Both the position numbers and the translations under genes were made by a program. The notes beneath the pieces were generated by a model. The model had not been told where the DNA came from and searched no databases. It worked only from the letters and a program-made list of their open reading frames with translations. From Pseudomonas fluorescens (lineage in GTDB: Bacteria > Pseudomonadota > Gammaproteobacteria > Pseudomonadales > Pseudomonadaceae), in assembly GCF_000967965.1 (NCBI RefSeq), contig NZ_LACC01000016.1:1951-65950 (forward strand): DNA of 64,000 nucleotides, given 5' to 3'. Numbering within the stretch: the stretch's first letter is position 1; the number at the start of each line of letters is the position of its first letter. This document shows positions 55,033 through 63,694 of this stretch, piece after piece.

Positions 55033-56627
55033 GCGTGTCTCCAGCGAGTGGCGCGGATTTCCAGGCGTTGGCCAATGAGGTTGAGCAGGGCACCGGTCAG
55101 GCCCACCAGCAGCATGCCGGCCATGATCAGGTCCATGCGCAGCAGTTGCTGGGCGCCGATCATCTGGCTGCCGATGCCGCCGTTGGACGGCATGAAATAT
55201 TCGGCGCCGATGGTGCCGAGCCAGGCGTAGATCAGGCTCAACCGAAGCCCTGCAAAAATCCCCGGCGCAGCGCCCGGTAGCACCAGTCGACCGAGGCGCT
55301 GGCGCAGATTCAGGCGCAACACCTGCGCGGCCTCGTTCAGTTGCGGCGACAGGTGGGCGACGCTGCGTTGGGTGGCGATAAACAGCGGGAAAAAGGCGGC
55401 CAGGGCAACGAACACCCACTTGGCCAATTCCCCCAGACCGAACCACGCGGTGAGCAGCGGCACCCAGGCGAAAATGGCGATCTGGCGGATAGCGGCGAGG
55501 GTTGGGCCGAGCACGCGTTCACTGGTGCGCGACAACCCCAGCAGCAATCCCAAGGTAAACCCGAGCCCGCCACCGAGCAGCAATCCGCCAAGGGTTCGGC
55601 CCAGGCTCAGGGCCATGCCGCCAATCAGCGTGCCGTCGAGCAGGCCATTCCAGGTGGTGTGCAGGACGGCCAGCGGGCTGACCAGAATGTTCGCGTCAAT
55701 CCATTGCTGATCCGAGGCCAGTTGCCACAAGGCCAGAAGCGCCAATGGCAGCAGCCACGGTTGCAATCGCTGCCAACCTTGATAACGCGGCCCGCGACGG
55801 ATTTCGGCGGTAGCCGGGTGGGGCCAGTGCACCAGTTTCCTGTCCAGCAGGCCGATGCCGCGATCCATCGCCACGCCGATCAAGCCGATCACCACGATGC
55901 ACACGAACACGATGTCGAGCATGAACAGCTGTCGCGCCCAGACCATCAGGTAGCCGATGCCTTCGCTGGAAGCGAGCAGCTCGACAGCGAGCAGTGAAGT
56001 CCAGCCGGCGGCCAGCGCGAGGCGCACACCGGCCATGAATGCCGGCAGCGCGGCAGGCAGCACCAGACGGCGGATCAACAGGTGCCTGGGCAAGCGCAAC
56101 ACGGCAGCGGCTTCGCGCAGCTTTGGTTGTGCGTCGCGCACGCCGACGAGCGCATGCAGGGTCACCGGCACCACGATGGCCTTGATCAACACCACCAGTT
56201 TCAGCACTTCCCCGATGCCGAAAAACACCATGAACAACGGAATCCAGGCCAGGGTCGGGACTTGCGCCAACCCGGCGAAGGTTGGAAATACCAGACGCTC
56301 CAGTCGACGACTGAAACCCAGCGCCGCACCCAACACAGCACCTGCGCTGATCCCGGCCAGCAGTCCCCAGAACAAGCGTTGCAGGCTGATCCACAAGTGG
56401 CTCCACAACTCGCCTTGGGACAGTTCCAGTGCGCTGCTCCAGACCAGGCTCGGCGCCGGCAGGATCTGCTCGCTCATCCAGTGATTGCGGCTGGCGAGCC
56501 ACCAGAGTGTGAACAGGGTGATCGGCAGCAACCAAGGCAACAGCCGACGATTCAGGCTGGGCCAGAGGCGCTGGTTTTCCAGTGGTGGCGCGGCCAGCGG
56601 CAGGCTGAGAAGGGAAACACGGGCCAT
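55029..56627 (-). CDS. atsB: Fused double permease AtsB
   Basis: This 532-residue membrane protein is two ABC permease domains in tandem: each half has about six helices and its own coupling loop (EAAAVLRLPRHLLIRRLVLPAALP near residue 175; NEAAQVLRLNLRQRLGRLVLPGAAPGIFAG near 445). Ordinary SsuC/TauC permeases have one domain of about 260 residues and dimerise; here one chain should supply both. It is the first gene of atsBCA and is divergent from atsR. Confidence 0.88.
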   Translation of the reverse strand: MARVSLLSLPLAAPPLENQRLWPSLNRRLLPWLLPITLFTLWWLASRNHWMSEQILPAPSLVWSSALELSQGELWSHLWISLQRLFWGLLAGISAGAVLGAALGFSRRLERLVFPTFAGLAQVPTLAWIPLFMVFFGIGEVLKLVVLIKAIVVPVTLHALVGVRDAQPKLREAAAVLRLPRHLLIRRLVLPAALPAFMAGVRLALAAGWTSLLAVELLASSEGIGYLMVWARQLFMLDIVFVCIVVIGLIGVAMDRGIGLLDRKLVHWPHPATAEIRRGPRYQGWQRLQPWLLPLALLALWQLASDQQWIDANILVSPLAVLHTTWNGLLDGTLIGGMALSLGRTLGGLLLGGGLGFTLGLLLGLSRTSERVLGPTLAAIRQIAIFAWVPLLTAWFGLGELAKWVFVALAAFFPLFIATQRSVAHLSPQLNEAAQVLRLNLRQRLGRLVLPGAAPGIFAGLRLSLIYAWLGTIGAEYFMPSNGGIGSQMIGAQQLLRMDLIMAGMLLVGLTGALLNLIGQRLEIRATRWRHA

Positions 56628-56906
56628 GGATGACCTCCGTTGTCGGTGTATGCAAAATCGATCTATAAAAATTCAATTCAATGCTATTGAGAGATAAGCA
56701 AAGCCATTTAAGGCCTCCAGCTCAGCTGCATCCAATGCATTCGAAGAATATTTTCGATGCCGTTCCTGCATACCTGGCCAAGAGGCCCGGATGCGTTGAT
56801 ATAGATCTAAACGATCTAAAAATGTGAATTTATAGTATTTAAATGTTGGTTCCACTTCGGTCTACTTTCGGCTCCTCAACGCCCGTTGCCCCAAGGAGCC
56901 GCACCC
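56628..56906. promoter_or_regulatory. Divergent atsBCA / atsR promoter region
   Basis: The AT-rich region (about 56790-56850) separates atsB from atsR. It contains ATATAGAT at 56799-56806, AGATCTAAA at 56803-56811 and GTATTTAAAT at 56835-56844. ATATAGAT and AGATC-C/T-AAA recur in the sftR/atsK gap, suggesting a shared regulator. A 60-codon minus-strand ORF (56673-56855) also lies here; I do not trust it. Confidence 0.5.
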
Positions 56907-57920
56907 ATGAACCTTCCCTTCAAACGTGTCATCAGTCTGTTCGCCGCACCGGCCCTGGCGGGGCTGCTGGCTTTCACGGTCAACGCCGATGAGCTCAAGG
57001 AAATCCGCATCGCCGTGCCGGACCTGAGTGCGGGGACCCAGCACAGTGGTGGCGGTGTCGTGGATGTACTGCGTGATCAACAGATCTTCGAAAAGGCTTT
57101 CGCTGATCAAGGCATCAAAATTCAGTGGAGCTTCTTCAAGGGCGCAGGCCCGGTGATCAACGAGGCGTTCGCCAACGGTCAGGTTGACCTGGCCTACCTC
57201 GGCGATCTGGCGGCCATCATCGGCAAGTCCAATGGCCTGGATACGCGACTGCTCAGCGCCTCGGCGCGCGGGGTGAAGCATTACCTCGGCGTAGTGCCGG
57301 GTTCGGGGATCAAGACCCTGCAGGACCTCAAGGGCAAACGCGTGGCCATCTTCCGTGGCACCGCCAGCCAGTTGTCCTTCGATGCGGCGCTGGCCAGCCA
57401 GGGGTTGAGCGAGAAGGATGTGAAAGTCATCAACCTCGACTTCAACGCGGCGGTCGCGGCGCTGGCGGCGAAGCAGATCGACGCCTCGTGGGGCGGTTCC
57501 GGGCTGACGGCGTTGCAAGCCAAGGGGCTGGCCGAGTTGCCGCTCAATACCAAGGACCTGGGCGGCGCCGGCAGCGTGCAGGCGGTGCTGATAGGGACCG
57601 GGAAGTTTGTCGATGCGCATCCGGAGGCGGTGGCGAAACTGCTCAAGGCCCAACAGCAGGCCGTGGAGTGGCTGACCCGGGACAGCAACAAGGACGCCTA
57701 CATTCAGTTGGTGTCGGGGCTGGCGAGTTATCCACCGGTAATTCTTTCTCAGGATTTGAAGGATCAGAAACTGAGTGAGGTTTTCCCCTCGACGCTTGAC
57801 CCGGTGTTCCTTGGCAAATTGCAGGATGCCGTGGACCTGGCGTCGCAGCAGAGGCTGATTCGCAAGTCGTTCAAGGTGAGCGATTGGGTGGCGCCGGAGT
57901 TAGCTGCTGCCGGCCTTTAA
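56907..57920 (+). CDS. atsR: Sulfate-ester ABC substrate-binding protein AtsR
   Basis: This 337-residue periplasmic binding protein of the NMT1/SsuA type has a signal peptide (LFAAPALAGLLAFTVNA, then DELKEIRIAVPDLSAG) and the family motifs GAGPVINEAFANGQVDLAYLGDL and KGKRVAIFRGTASQLSFD. The ATG at 56907 has AAGGAG eight bases upstream. It is divergent from atsBCA. The name is by locus and family. Confidence 0.85.
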   Translation: MNLPFKRVISLFAAPALAGLLAFTVNADELKEIRIAVPDLSAGTQHSGGGVVDVLRDQQIFEKAFADQGIKIQWSFFKGAGPVINEAFANGQVDLAYLGDLAAIIGKSNGLDTRLLSASARGVKHYLGVVPGSGIKTLQDLKGKRVAIFRGTASQLSFDAALASQGLSEKDVKVINLDFNAAVAALAAKQIDASWGGSGLTALQAKGLAELPLNTKDLGGAGSVQAVLIGTGKFVDAHPEAVAKLLKAQQQAVEWLTRDSNKDAYIQLVSGLASYPPVILSQDLKDQKLSEVFPSTLDPVFLGKLQDAVDLASQQRLIRKSFKVSDWVAPELAAAGL

Positions 57921-57928
57921 ATTATTAC

Positions 57929-58056
57929 CTGTGGCGAGGGAGCTTGGTCCCGCTGACCGCCGAAGCGGTCCCAATCCTTGTATGCATTCAACTGAGTTCA
58001 GTTGACTGGATTGCGACTGCTGCGCAGCCGAGCGGGAGCAAGCTCCCTCGCCACAA
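57929..58056. repeat. REP doublet, class B
   Basis: CTGTGGCGAGGGAGCTTGGTCC faces AGCAAGCTCCCTCGCCACAA across about 80 bases, between the converging ends of atsR and the LysR gene. Confidence 0.86.
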
Positions 58057-58061
58057 AGACA

Positions 58062-58982
58062 TCAAACGGCCACGGCCATCTGCTGCCTGTCCACCGCCAC
58101 CAACGTCTCGATCATCGCCCGCGCCGCCGGTGACAAGCGGAACCCGGTGCGGCTGACGATCCCGCACCGTGCATTCATGCTCTCGATGTTCTGCGGCAGG
58201 TTGCGCCAATGCAGTAACGCCAGTGAACCCTGGGCGATGTCTTCAACAAACGCTTCTTCAGTTCCCACACCAATCGCATTCGATTGCAGCACCACTTTCA
58301 CCAGCGCCGGGAAATGTTCGGTCTCGATGCTCGGTGAAAAATCCACCCGCCCACTGAGGTTCGCCAGCAGCTTTCGAATGCCTGGCGGGATCATCGTGGT
58401 CGCCAGCGGGTAATCGAACATGTCGTTGGTCGACAGGCTCTCCTTGGCCAGCAGCGGGTGCTCGGGGCGGCAGAAAAACACACCGCGCTTGGGCGTCAGG
58501 GCCTGGGTCTGGAAGTTCGGGTCGGATTCGAAATGGCGGATGTCGGCGATGAAGAATTCGATCTCCTCACGGCTCAGCGCACGGCTGAGTTTTTCCCAGT
58601 TATCCACCTCGAAACAGGTGCGCACTTTCGGGTGCGCGTTGATGAATTGCGCCACCGCATCCGGCACCAGTTTCACCGCAGGTGCCGGGCCGCAACCAAA
58701 GCGCAGTTCGCCGGCATCTAGCTTGGTCATCTGCGTCACTTCGGCATTCAAGAGGGCCGCGCCTTGCACCAGGCTGCGGGCATGTTGCAGCACCACCAGG
58801 CCTTCGGGGGTGGGGCGCAGATCCTTGTTGCCACGGTCCACCAGGACGCAGCCGAACTCGTGTTCGAGCCCCTGAATGCTGCGGCTGAAGGCAGGCTGGG
58901 TAATGCCCATGGCCTCGGCCGCACGCACGAAACTGCGGTGTTCGTCGAGGGCGATGAAGTAACGCAACTGGCGAAGATCCAT
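58062..58982 (-). CDS. sftR: LysR-family regulator, SftR-like
   Basis: This 306-residue LysR regulator (MDLRQLRYFIALDEHRSFVRAAEAMGITQPAFSRSIQGLEHEFGCVLVDR) is divergent from atsK, and between atsR and atsK, the place of sftR in P. putida S-313, where it activates sulfate-ester genes. The ATG at 58982 has GGAAA upstream and is preferred to 58997. The symbol rests on position and family; the protein was not compared directly. Confidence 0.78.
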   Translation of the reverse strand: MDLRQLRYFIALDEHRSFVRAAEAMGITQPAFSRSIQGLEHEFGCVLVDRGNKDLRPTPEGLVVLQHARSLVQGAALLNAEVTQMTKLDAGELRFGCGPAPAVKLVPDAVAQFINAHPKVRTCFEVDNWEKLSRALSREEIEFFIADIRHFESDPNFQTQALTPKRGVFFCRPEHPLLAKESLSTNDMFDYPLATTMIPPGIRKLLANLSGRVDFSPSIETEHFPALVKVVLQSNAIGVGTEEAFVEDIAQGSLALLHWRNLPQNIESMNARCGIVSRTGFRLSPAARAMIETLVAVDRQQMAVAV

Positions 58983-59165
58983 ATGCTTTTCCGGCATCCT
59001 AAAAATAGCTCGAAGGCATTTGCGACGAGGGTTGACTGAGGTTTTAAATGCAACCTCTTATTCCGTCAACGAAGCATGTAGATATCTATTAGATCCAAAT
59101 AGAATATAGATAGAGCAGTGTTTCGCGGCCGGTTCAACCGCAAGCAGTCTGATGAGGGTCTACCC
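58983..59165. promoter_or_regulatory. Divergent sftR / atsK promoter region
   Basis: The AT-rich gap contains a perfect palindrome TAGATATCTA at 59079-59088, AGATCCAAA at 59091-59099 and ATATAGAT at 59104-59111. The latter two also occur upstream of atsB/atsR. They are candidate SftR or CysB-type sites. Confidence 0.5.
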
Positions 59166-60086
59166 ATGAGCAATGCCGCTTTCGCAGTACAACCCGCTGT
59201 TCACGCGCTTGAAATCCATCCGGTGGCCGGTCGCATCGGTGCTGAAATCCGTGGCGTACAGCTTTCCGGCGAGCTGGATGCCGCCACTGTTGAAGCCATT
59301 CAACAGGCACTGCTGCAATACAAAGTGATCTTCTTCCGCGAGCAGACCCAGCTCGACGATCAACGCCAGGAGGCGTTCGCCCACCTGCTCGGCGAACCGG
59401 TGGCGCACCCGACCGTACCGGTGCGCGAAGGCACGCGTTTTCTGCTGGAGCTGGACGGTGCCGAGGGCCAGCGAGCCAGCTCCTGGCACACTGACGTGAC
59501 CTTCGTCGAGGCCTACCCAAAAGCCTCGATCCTGCGCTCGGTGGTGGCCCCGGCTTTCGGCGGCGACACCCTGTGGGCCAACACTGCCACCGCCTATGAC
59601 GGGTTGTCGACGGAGCTGCGTGAACTGGCCGACAAACTGGTCGCCGTGCACAGCAACGAATACGACTACGCCGGCACCCGGCCTGACGTCTCGGCCGAGA
59701 AGCTGGAGCGCTATCGCAAGATCTTCACCTCGACCGTGTACGAGACCGAGCACCCAGTGGTCCGCGTGCACCCGATCAGCGGTGAGAAGAGCCTGTTGCT
59801 GGGGCATTTCGTCAAACGCATCAAGGGCTATTCCCAGGCCGATTCGGCGCACCTGTTCGGTCTGTTGCAGAGCCATGTGATCCGCCAGGAAAACATCGTG
59901 CGCTGGCGCTGGAAGGCTGGCGATGTGGCGATCTGGGACAACCGCTCCACCCAGCATTACGCGGTGGATGACTACGGGACCCAGGACCGCATCGTGCGCC
60001 GGGTGACGCTCAAGGGCGAGGTAGCGGTAGGTGTGAATGGGCAGGTCAGCCAGACGGTGAAAGGGCCGGATATCGACGGCGTCTGA
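59166..60086 (+). CDS. atsK: Alkylsulfatase dioxygenase AtsK
   Basis: This 306-residue Fe(II)/alpha-ketoglutarate dioxygenase oxidises alkyl sulfate esters to aldehyde plus sulfate. The metal ligands fall at H108, D110 (SWHTDVTF) and H264 (STQHYAV), and R275 and R279 are placed to bind alpha-ketoglutarate, the same numbers as I recall for P. putida AtsK. The ATG at 59166 is used. It is divergent from the LysR gene and followed by the TonB receptor gene. Confidence 0.91.
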   Translation: MSNAAFAVQPAVHALEIHPVAGRIGAEIRGVQLSGELDAATVEAIQQALLQYKVIFFREQTQLDDQRQEAFAHLLGEPVAHPTVPVREGTRFLLELDGAEGQRASSWHTDVTFVEAYPKASILRSVVAPAFGGDTLWANTATAYDGLSTELRELADKLVAVHSNEYDYAGTRPDVSAEKLERYRKIFTSTVYETEHPVVRVHPISGEKSLLLGHFVKRIKGYSQADSAHLFGLLQSHVIRQENIVRWRWKAGDVAIWDNRSTQHYAVDDYGTQDRIVRRVTLKGEVAVGVNGQVSQTVKGPDIDGV

Positions 60087-60093
60087 CCTGACG

Positions 60094-60173
60094 CTATCGC
60101 GAGCAGGCTCGCTCCCACACTGACCGTGTGAACACTGGAGATCCCCTGTGGGAGCGAGCTTGCCCGCGATGGC
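60094..60173. repeat. REP doublet, class A
   Basis: TATCGCGAGCAGGCTCGCTC faces CCTGTGGGAGCGAGCTTGCC, then CGCGAT, across about 30 bases between atsK and the TonB receptor gene. Confidence 0.86.
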
Positions 60174-60220
60174 GGCCTGGCAAGCAACAAAGAATATACT
60201 TTGATCGGGAACCCCGCCTT

Positions 60221-62581
60221 ATGAGTCCGTTGCACGTCGCTTCAACCTCTTCACCCCAACGGCTCAAACGCCTGCCACTGGCCTTGTTGCTGGCAGGCAG
60301 CGCCAGTTGGACCCAAGGCTATGCGGCCGAAAGCGCTACCCCTGAATCCACACCTGCCAAGACCGCCACGGCCGACAGTGCACAATTGGAAACCGTGACG
60401 GTCACCACTCGTCGCCGCGAAGAAAGTTCGCAGGATGTGCCGACGCCGATGAGCGTGGTCAGCGGCCAGACCCTGGAAACCCAGCGGGTCTATCGCATCC
60501 AGGATCTGCAGCAGCTGGTGCCCAGCGTCAACGTCGCCTACATGCATGCGCGCCAGTCCAGCGTGTCGATCCGTGGCCTGGGCAACAACCCGGCCAGCGA
60601 TGGCCTGGAAGGCAGTGTCGGCCTGTACATCGACAACGTTTACCTTGGCCGTCCCGGCATGGCCGTATTCGACCTGATGGACATCGAGCAGCTCGAAGTA
60701 CTGCGTGGTCCGCAGGGCACCTTGTTCGGCAAGAACACCACGGCCGGCGTGATCAACATCAGCACCCGCGCACCGACCTTTACCCCGGAACGCAGCATCG
60801 AATCGTCGGTGGGCGAGGATGGATACTTCCAGACCAAGGGCACGATTTCCGGCCCACTGAATGACGAACTCGCCGGACGCTTTTCCGCGTATCGCACCCG
60901 CAGCGATGGCGATATCAAGAACGAATTCGATGGTCACAATTTGAACGGCGGCTCGCGCGATGGCTTCCGTGGCCAGTTGCTGTTCAAGCCCAACGAGTCA
61001 TTCAACCTGCGCTGGATCGGCGACTACAACGAGGAAGACTCAAGCGCCGGCACCCGGGTGTTGTTCAACACCGGGCCGACCATCAATGGTTTCAATCTCT
61101 ATCAATCGCGGGCCAATGCGGCGGGTGCGACACTGGTTGACGGCACGCACCGCAAGGTCAACCTGAACAACGACCAGCACGTCACCGTGCATCAGGGCGG
61201 CACGTCGGTCGAGGCCAACTGGACGCTGCCAAGCGACTTCACCCTGACCTCCATCAGCTCCTATCGTTGGTGGAATTTCACCCCGCGCAACGATGACGGC
61301 CTGAACGTAACCGCCTTCCGCAACGCCGGCGTTTCGGTGGAGGATAAGCAGTATTCTCAGGAGTTTCGCCTGGCGTCGCCTGCCGGTGGATTCTTCGATT
61401 ACGTGCTCGGCGCCTATTACTTCGGTTCCGATCTGGACAACAAATCCTTCACCTTTTACGGCCCGCAAGCGGACATCTGGAACGGCACGCCAAACGGTGC
61501 TTTGAACAACATCGACAGTGTTGGCAACGGACATATCGAAACCAACAGCTTCGCGCTGTTCGCCCAAGGCACCTGGCACCTGACTGAGCGTCTGGATTTC
61601 ACCGCCGGGCTGCGTGGCACCTATGAAGAGAAAAACGCCAGGGTCACCCGTGATGCACCGGCCGGTGGTGCAGCGGTCACCGGTGCGGCGGCTGCGGCTC
61701 GACGTGCTCGCGCCGGCGTCTTCGATTCCGGCGATCTGAACCAGTACAGCTCCAGTCCCTCGGGCCTGTTGAACCTCAGCTACCGCCTCACCGACGACCT
61801 GCTCACTTACGCCACGTTGTCCCACGGCGAAAAATCCGGCGGGGTCAACCTGGCCGTCGGCACTGCACCGGTGGCCGGTGCCGATTCGCTGCTGATCGGC
61901 ACCGAGCGCGCCAACAACGCCGAGCTCGGTTTCAAGAGCACCCTGTGGGACCGTCGACTGCAACTCAACGCCAACCTTTTCTGGACCCAGGTCAACGGCT
62001 ACCAGACCAACGCCTACGACGACGTCAACCGCGTGCAGTTCCTGACCAACGCCGGCTCGGTGCGCTCTCGTGGCGTGGAGTTCGAAAGCACCCTGATCCC
62101 GCTGCGCGGCCTGACGCTGAACATCAATGGTTCGTACAACGACGTCAGTTACCTCTCCTACAAGGATGCGCCGTGCCCGCCGGAAGTCAGCCTGGCGCCG
62201 GGTGCTCCAGCGTCCTGCGACCTCAGCGGCCATCAAGTAGTCGGTGCTTCGAAATGGATCGGCAACGCCAACGGCGAATACAAATGGAACCTGAGCAACG
62301 GCTTCGAAGAGTACGTCACCGCCAGCTATGCGTTTCGCTCCAAAGCGGTGGGCACGGTGGAGGATTCCGACTTTGGGCAGATCCCGAGTTATGCGGTGGT
62401 CAACCTGTCCACCGGCCTTCGCGGCGACTTCAACCAGGGGCAGTGGGACGTTTCGTTGTGGCTGAAAAACGCCTTCGACAAAACCTACTACACGACGCTG
62501 TGGACGGCCGCCAATGGTGGTTATGAAGGCTTGCTCGGCACACCGCGAACGCTGGGCGTGACCGGTCGATACGACTTCTGA
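60221..62581 (+). CDS. sftP: TonB-dependent outer-membrane receptor, SftP-like
   Basis: This 786-residue receptor has a signal peptide (LPLALLLAGSASWTQGYAA), a TonB box-like segment (LETVTVTTRR, about residues 55-66), a plug domain (VPTPMSVVSGQTLETQRVYRIQDLQQLVPSVNV; LRGPQGTLFGKNTTAGVINI) and a 22-strand barrel ending in the aromatic TGRYDF. The ATG at 60221 is chosen over upstream frames in the REP. Its place after atsK matches sftP of P. putida, thought to bring in sulfate esters. A tonB gene follows. Confidence 0.85.
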   Translation: MSPLHVASTSSPQRLKRLPLALLLAGSASWTQGYAAESATPESTPAKTATADSAQLETVTVTTRRREESSQDVPTPMSVVSGQTLETQRVYRIQDLQQLVPSVNVAYMHARQSSVSIRGLGNNPASDGLEGSVGLYIDNVYLGRPGMAVFDLMDIEQLEVLRGPQGTLFGKNTTAGVINISTRAPTFTPERSIESSVGEDGYFQTKGTISGPLNDELAGRFSAYRTRSDGDIKNEFDGHNLNGGSRDGFRGQLLFKPNESFNLRWIGDYNEEDSSAGTRVLFNTGPTINGFNLYQSRANAAGATLVDGTHRKVNLNNDQHVTVHQGGTSVEANWTLPSDFTLTSISSYRWWNFTPRNDDGLNVTAFRNAGVSVEDKQYSQEFRLASPAGGFFDYVLGAYYFGSDLDNKSFTFYGPQADIWNGTPNGALNNIDSVGNGHIETNSFALFAQGTWHLTERLDFTAGLRGTYEEKNARVTRDAPAGGAAVTGAAAAARRARAGVFDSGDLNQYSSSPSGLLNLSYRLTDDLLTYATLSHGEKSGGVNLAVGTAPVAGADSLLIGTERANNAELGFKSTLWDRRLQLNANLFWTQVNGYQTNAYDDVNRVQFLTNAGSVRSRGVEFESTLIPLRGLTLNINGSYNDVSYLSYKDAPCPPEVSLAPGAPASCDLSGHQVVGASKWIGNANGEYKWNLSNGFEEYVTASYAFRSKAVGTVEDSDFGQIPSYAVVNLSTGLRGDFNQGQWDVSLWLKNAFDKTYYTTLWTAANGGYEGLLGTPRTLGVTGRYDF

Positions 62582-62840
62582 CGGCGAAAAACCATGCCTT
62601 GGATGAATACTTTCAATGCGGGAAAGGCATCGGTTTTTTTCCACTACGCCGGAGCCCTTGAACGGCGGGCTCTGGCGGTGGGTTGATGGTTTTATATATT
62701 CGCTTAAGGTCTAAACATAAGTTTAAACATTACTTTAAGAACTAAGTGTTCCACCCAATGATTGCTCTACCAGGACGTCGTCGGGGGATGTTCAGTACGA
62801 CGTTCCGGTAAATCGCAAAGAGACCGCAGGGAGTTAAACA
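62582..62840. promoter_or_regulatory. Promoter region of tonB-exbB
   Basis: The 259-base gap turns AT-rich at 62690-62745 and holds the palindrome GTTTAAAC (62721-62728) and TTTAAGAA (62734-62741), the latter also in the oscA inverted repeat. tonB probably has its own promoter here. No ORF is evident. Confidence 0.4.
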
Positions 62841-63650
62841 ATGGGCAATGTCCAGATCGCCGCCAGTGCACATGAGGTGCTGTGGCGCCAGGCACCCGGT
62901 GGTGAGTTGGTCGACCTCGGCCGACCGCACCGGGTGCCCTTGGGCCAGTTGCGTTTGCAGCGCGCGCCCAAGGGCGTCCTTCGCCGACGGGAAGCGATCG
63001 TGCTGGGCGTGCTGGCGTTGCTGGTGCATGGCGCGGTGATCTACTGGGTCAATCAACAGCCGACCACCGTGCTGCCCATCGTGCCGCCGGAGATTCCGCC
63101 GATGACCATCGAGTTCTCGCGTCCGGCGCCACCGGTGGTCGAGCCGCCGCCACCGCAACCTGTCCAGCCTGTGGTGGAGCCGCCTGCTCCCGTGGAAGAC
63201 GAACTGGCGGTGAAACCACCTCCACCGAAGCCGGTTCCCAAGCCCAAACCTGCCGCCAAACCGGTAGCGAAGCCGGCGCCAAAAGCCGTTGAACAACCAC
63301 CTGCGCCGCCACAACCGGCAGCGCCTGTCGCGGCCCCGGCGCCACCTGCACCGCCTGCGCCCGCACCTGTGACACCGGCCTCGGCCACCGCCGGTTACTT
63401 GAAAAACCCGGCGCCGGAATACCCCTCGCTGGCCCAGCGTAAAGGCTGGGAAGGCACGGTGTTGTTGCGCGTGCATGTGCTGGCCAGCGGCAAGCCCGGC
63501 GAGATCCAGCTGCAGAAAAGCAGCGGTCGCGATGCACTCGACGAAGCCGCGCTGAACGCGGTGAAACGCTGGAGTTTCGTGCCGGCCAAGCAAGGTGATG
63601 TCGCCCAGGACGGCTGGGTCAGCGTGCCCATCGATTTCAAGATTCATTAA
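62841..63650 (+). CDS. TonB energy transducer
   Basis: This 269-residue protein has a cytoplasmic N-terminus of about 50 residues, one membrane helix (AIVLGVLALLVHGAVIYWV), a Pro/Lys-rich periplasmic spacer (about residues 85-180) and a C-terminal TonB domain (EYPSLAQRKGWEGTVLLRVHVL ... ALNAVKRWSFVPA). AGGGAG lies upstream of the ATG. The longer N-terminus is common in Pseudomonas TonB proteins. Placed after the sulfate-ester receptor gene and before an exbB-like gene, it may serve that receptor. Confidence 0.9.
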   Translation: MGNVQIAASAHEVLWRQAPGGELVDLGRPHRVPLGQLRLQRAPKGVLRRREAIVLGVLALLVHGAVIYWVNQQPTTVLPIVPPEIPPMTIEFSRPAPPVVEPPPPQPVQPVVEPPAPVEDELAVKPPPPKPVPKPKPAAKPVAKPAPKAVEQPPAPPQPAAPVAAPAPPAPPAPAPVTPASATAGYLKNPAPEYPSLAQRKGWEGTVLLRVHVLASGKPGEIQLQKSSGRDALDEAALNAVKRWSFVPAKQGDVAQDGWVSVPIDFKIH

Positions 63651-63694
63651 ACCGAAACCAAATTCGCGCGAAACGTTTACACGAGGAATACACC

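Noticed and set aside
56673..56855. 60-codon minus-strand ORF in the atsB/atsR promoter gap
   Set aside because: It starts at a GTG with no ribosome binding site, fills an AT-rich promoter region and resembles no family I know. A conserved small protein is not fully excluded; conservation in relatives would decide.
61040..62644. 534-codon ORF on the minus strand opposite the TonB receptor gene
   Set aside because: Antisense shadow of a receptor with signal, plug and barrel motifs; no ribosome binding site or domain on the opposite strand.
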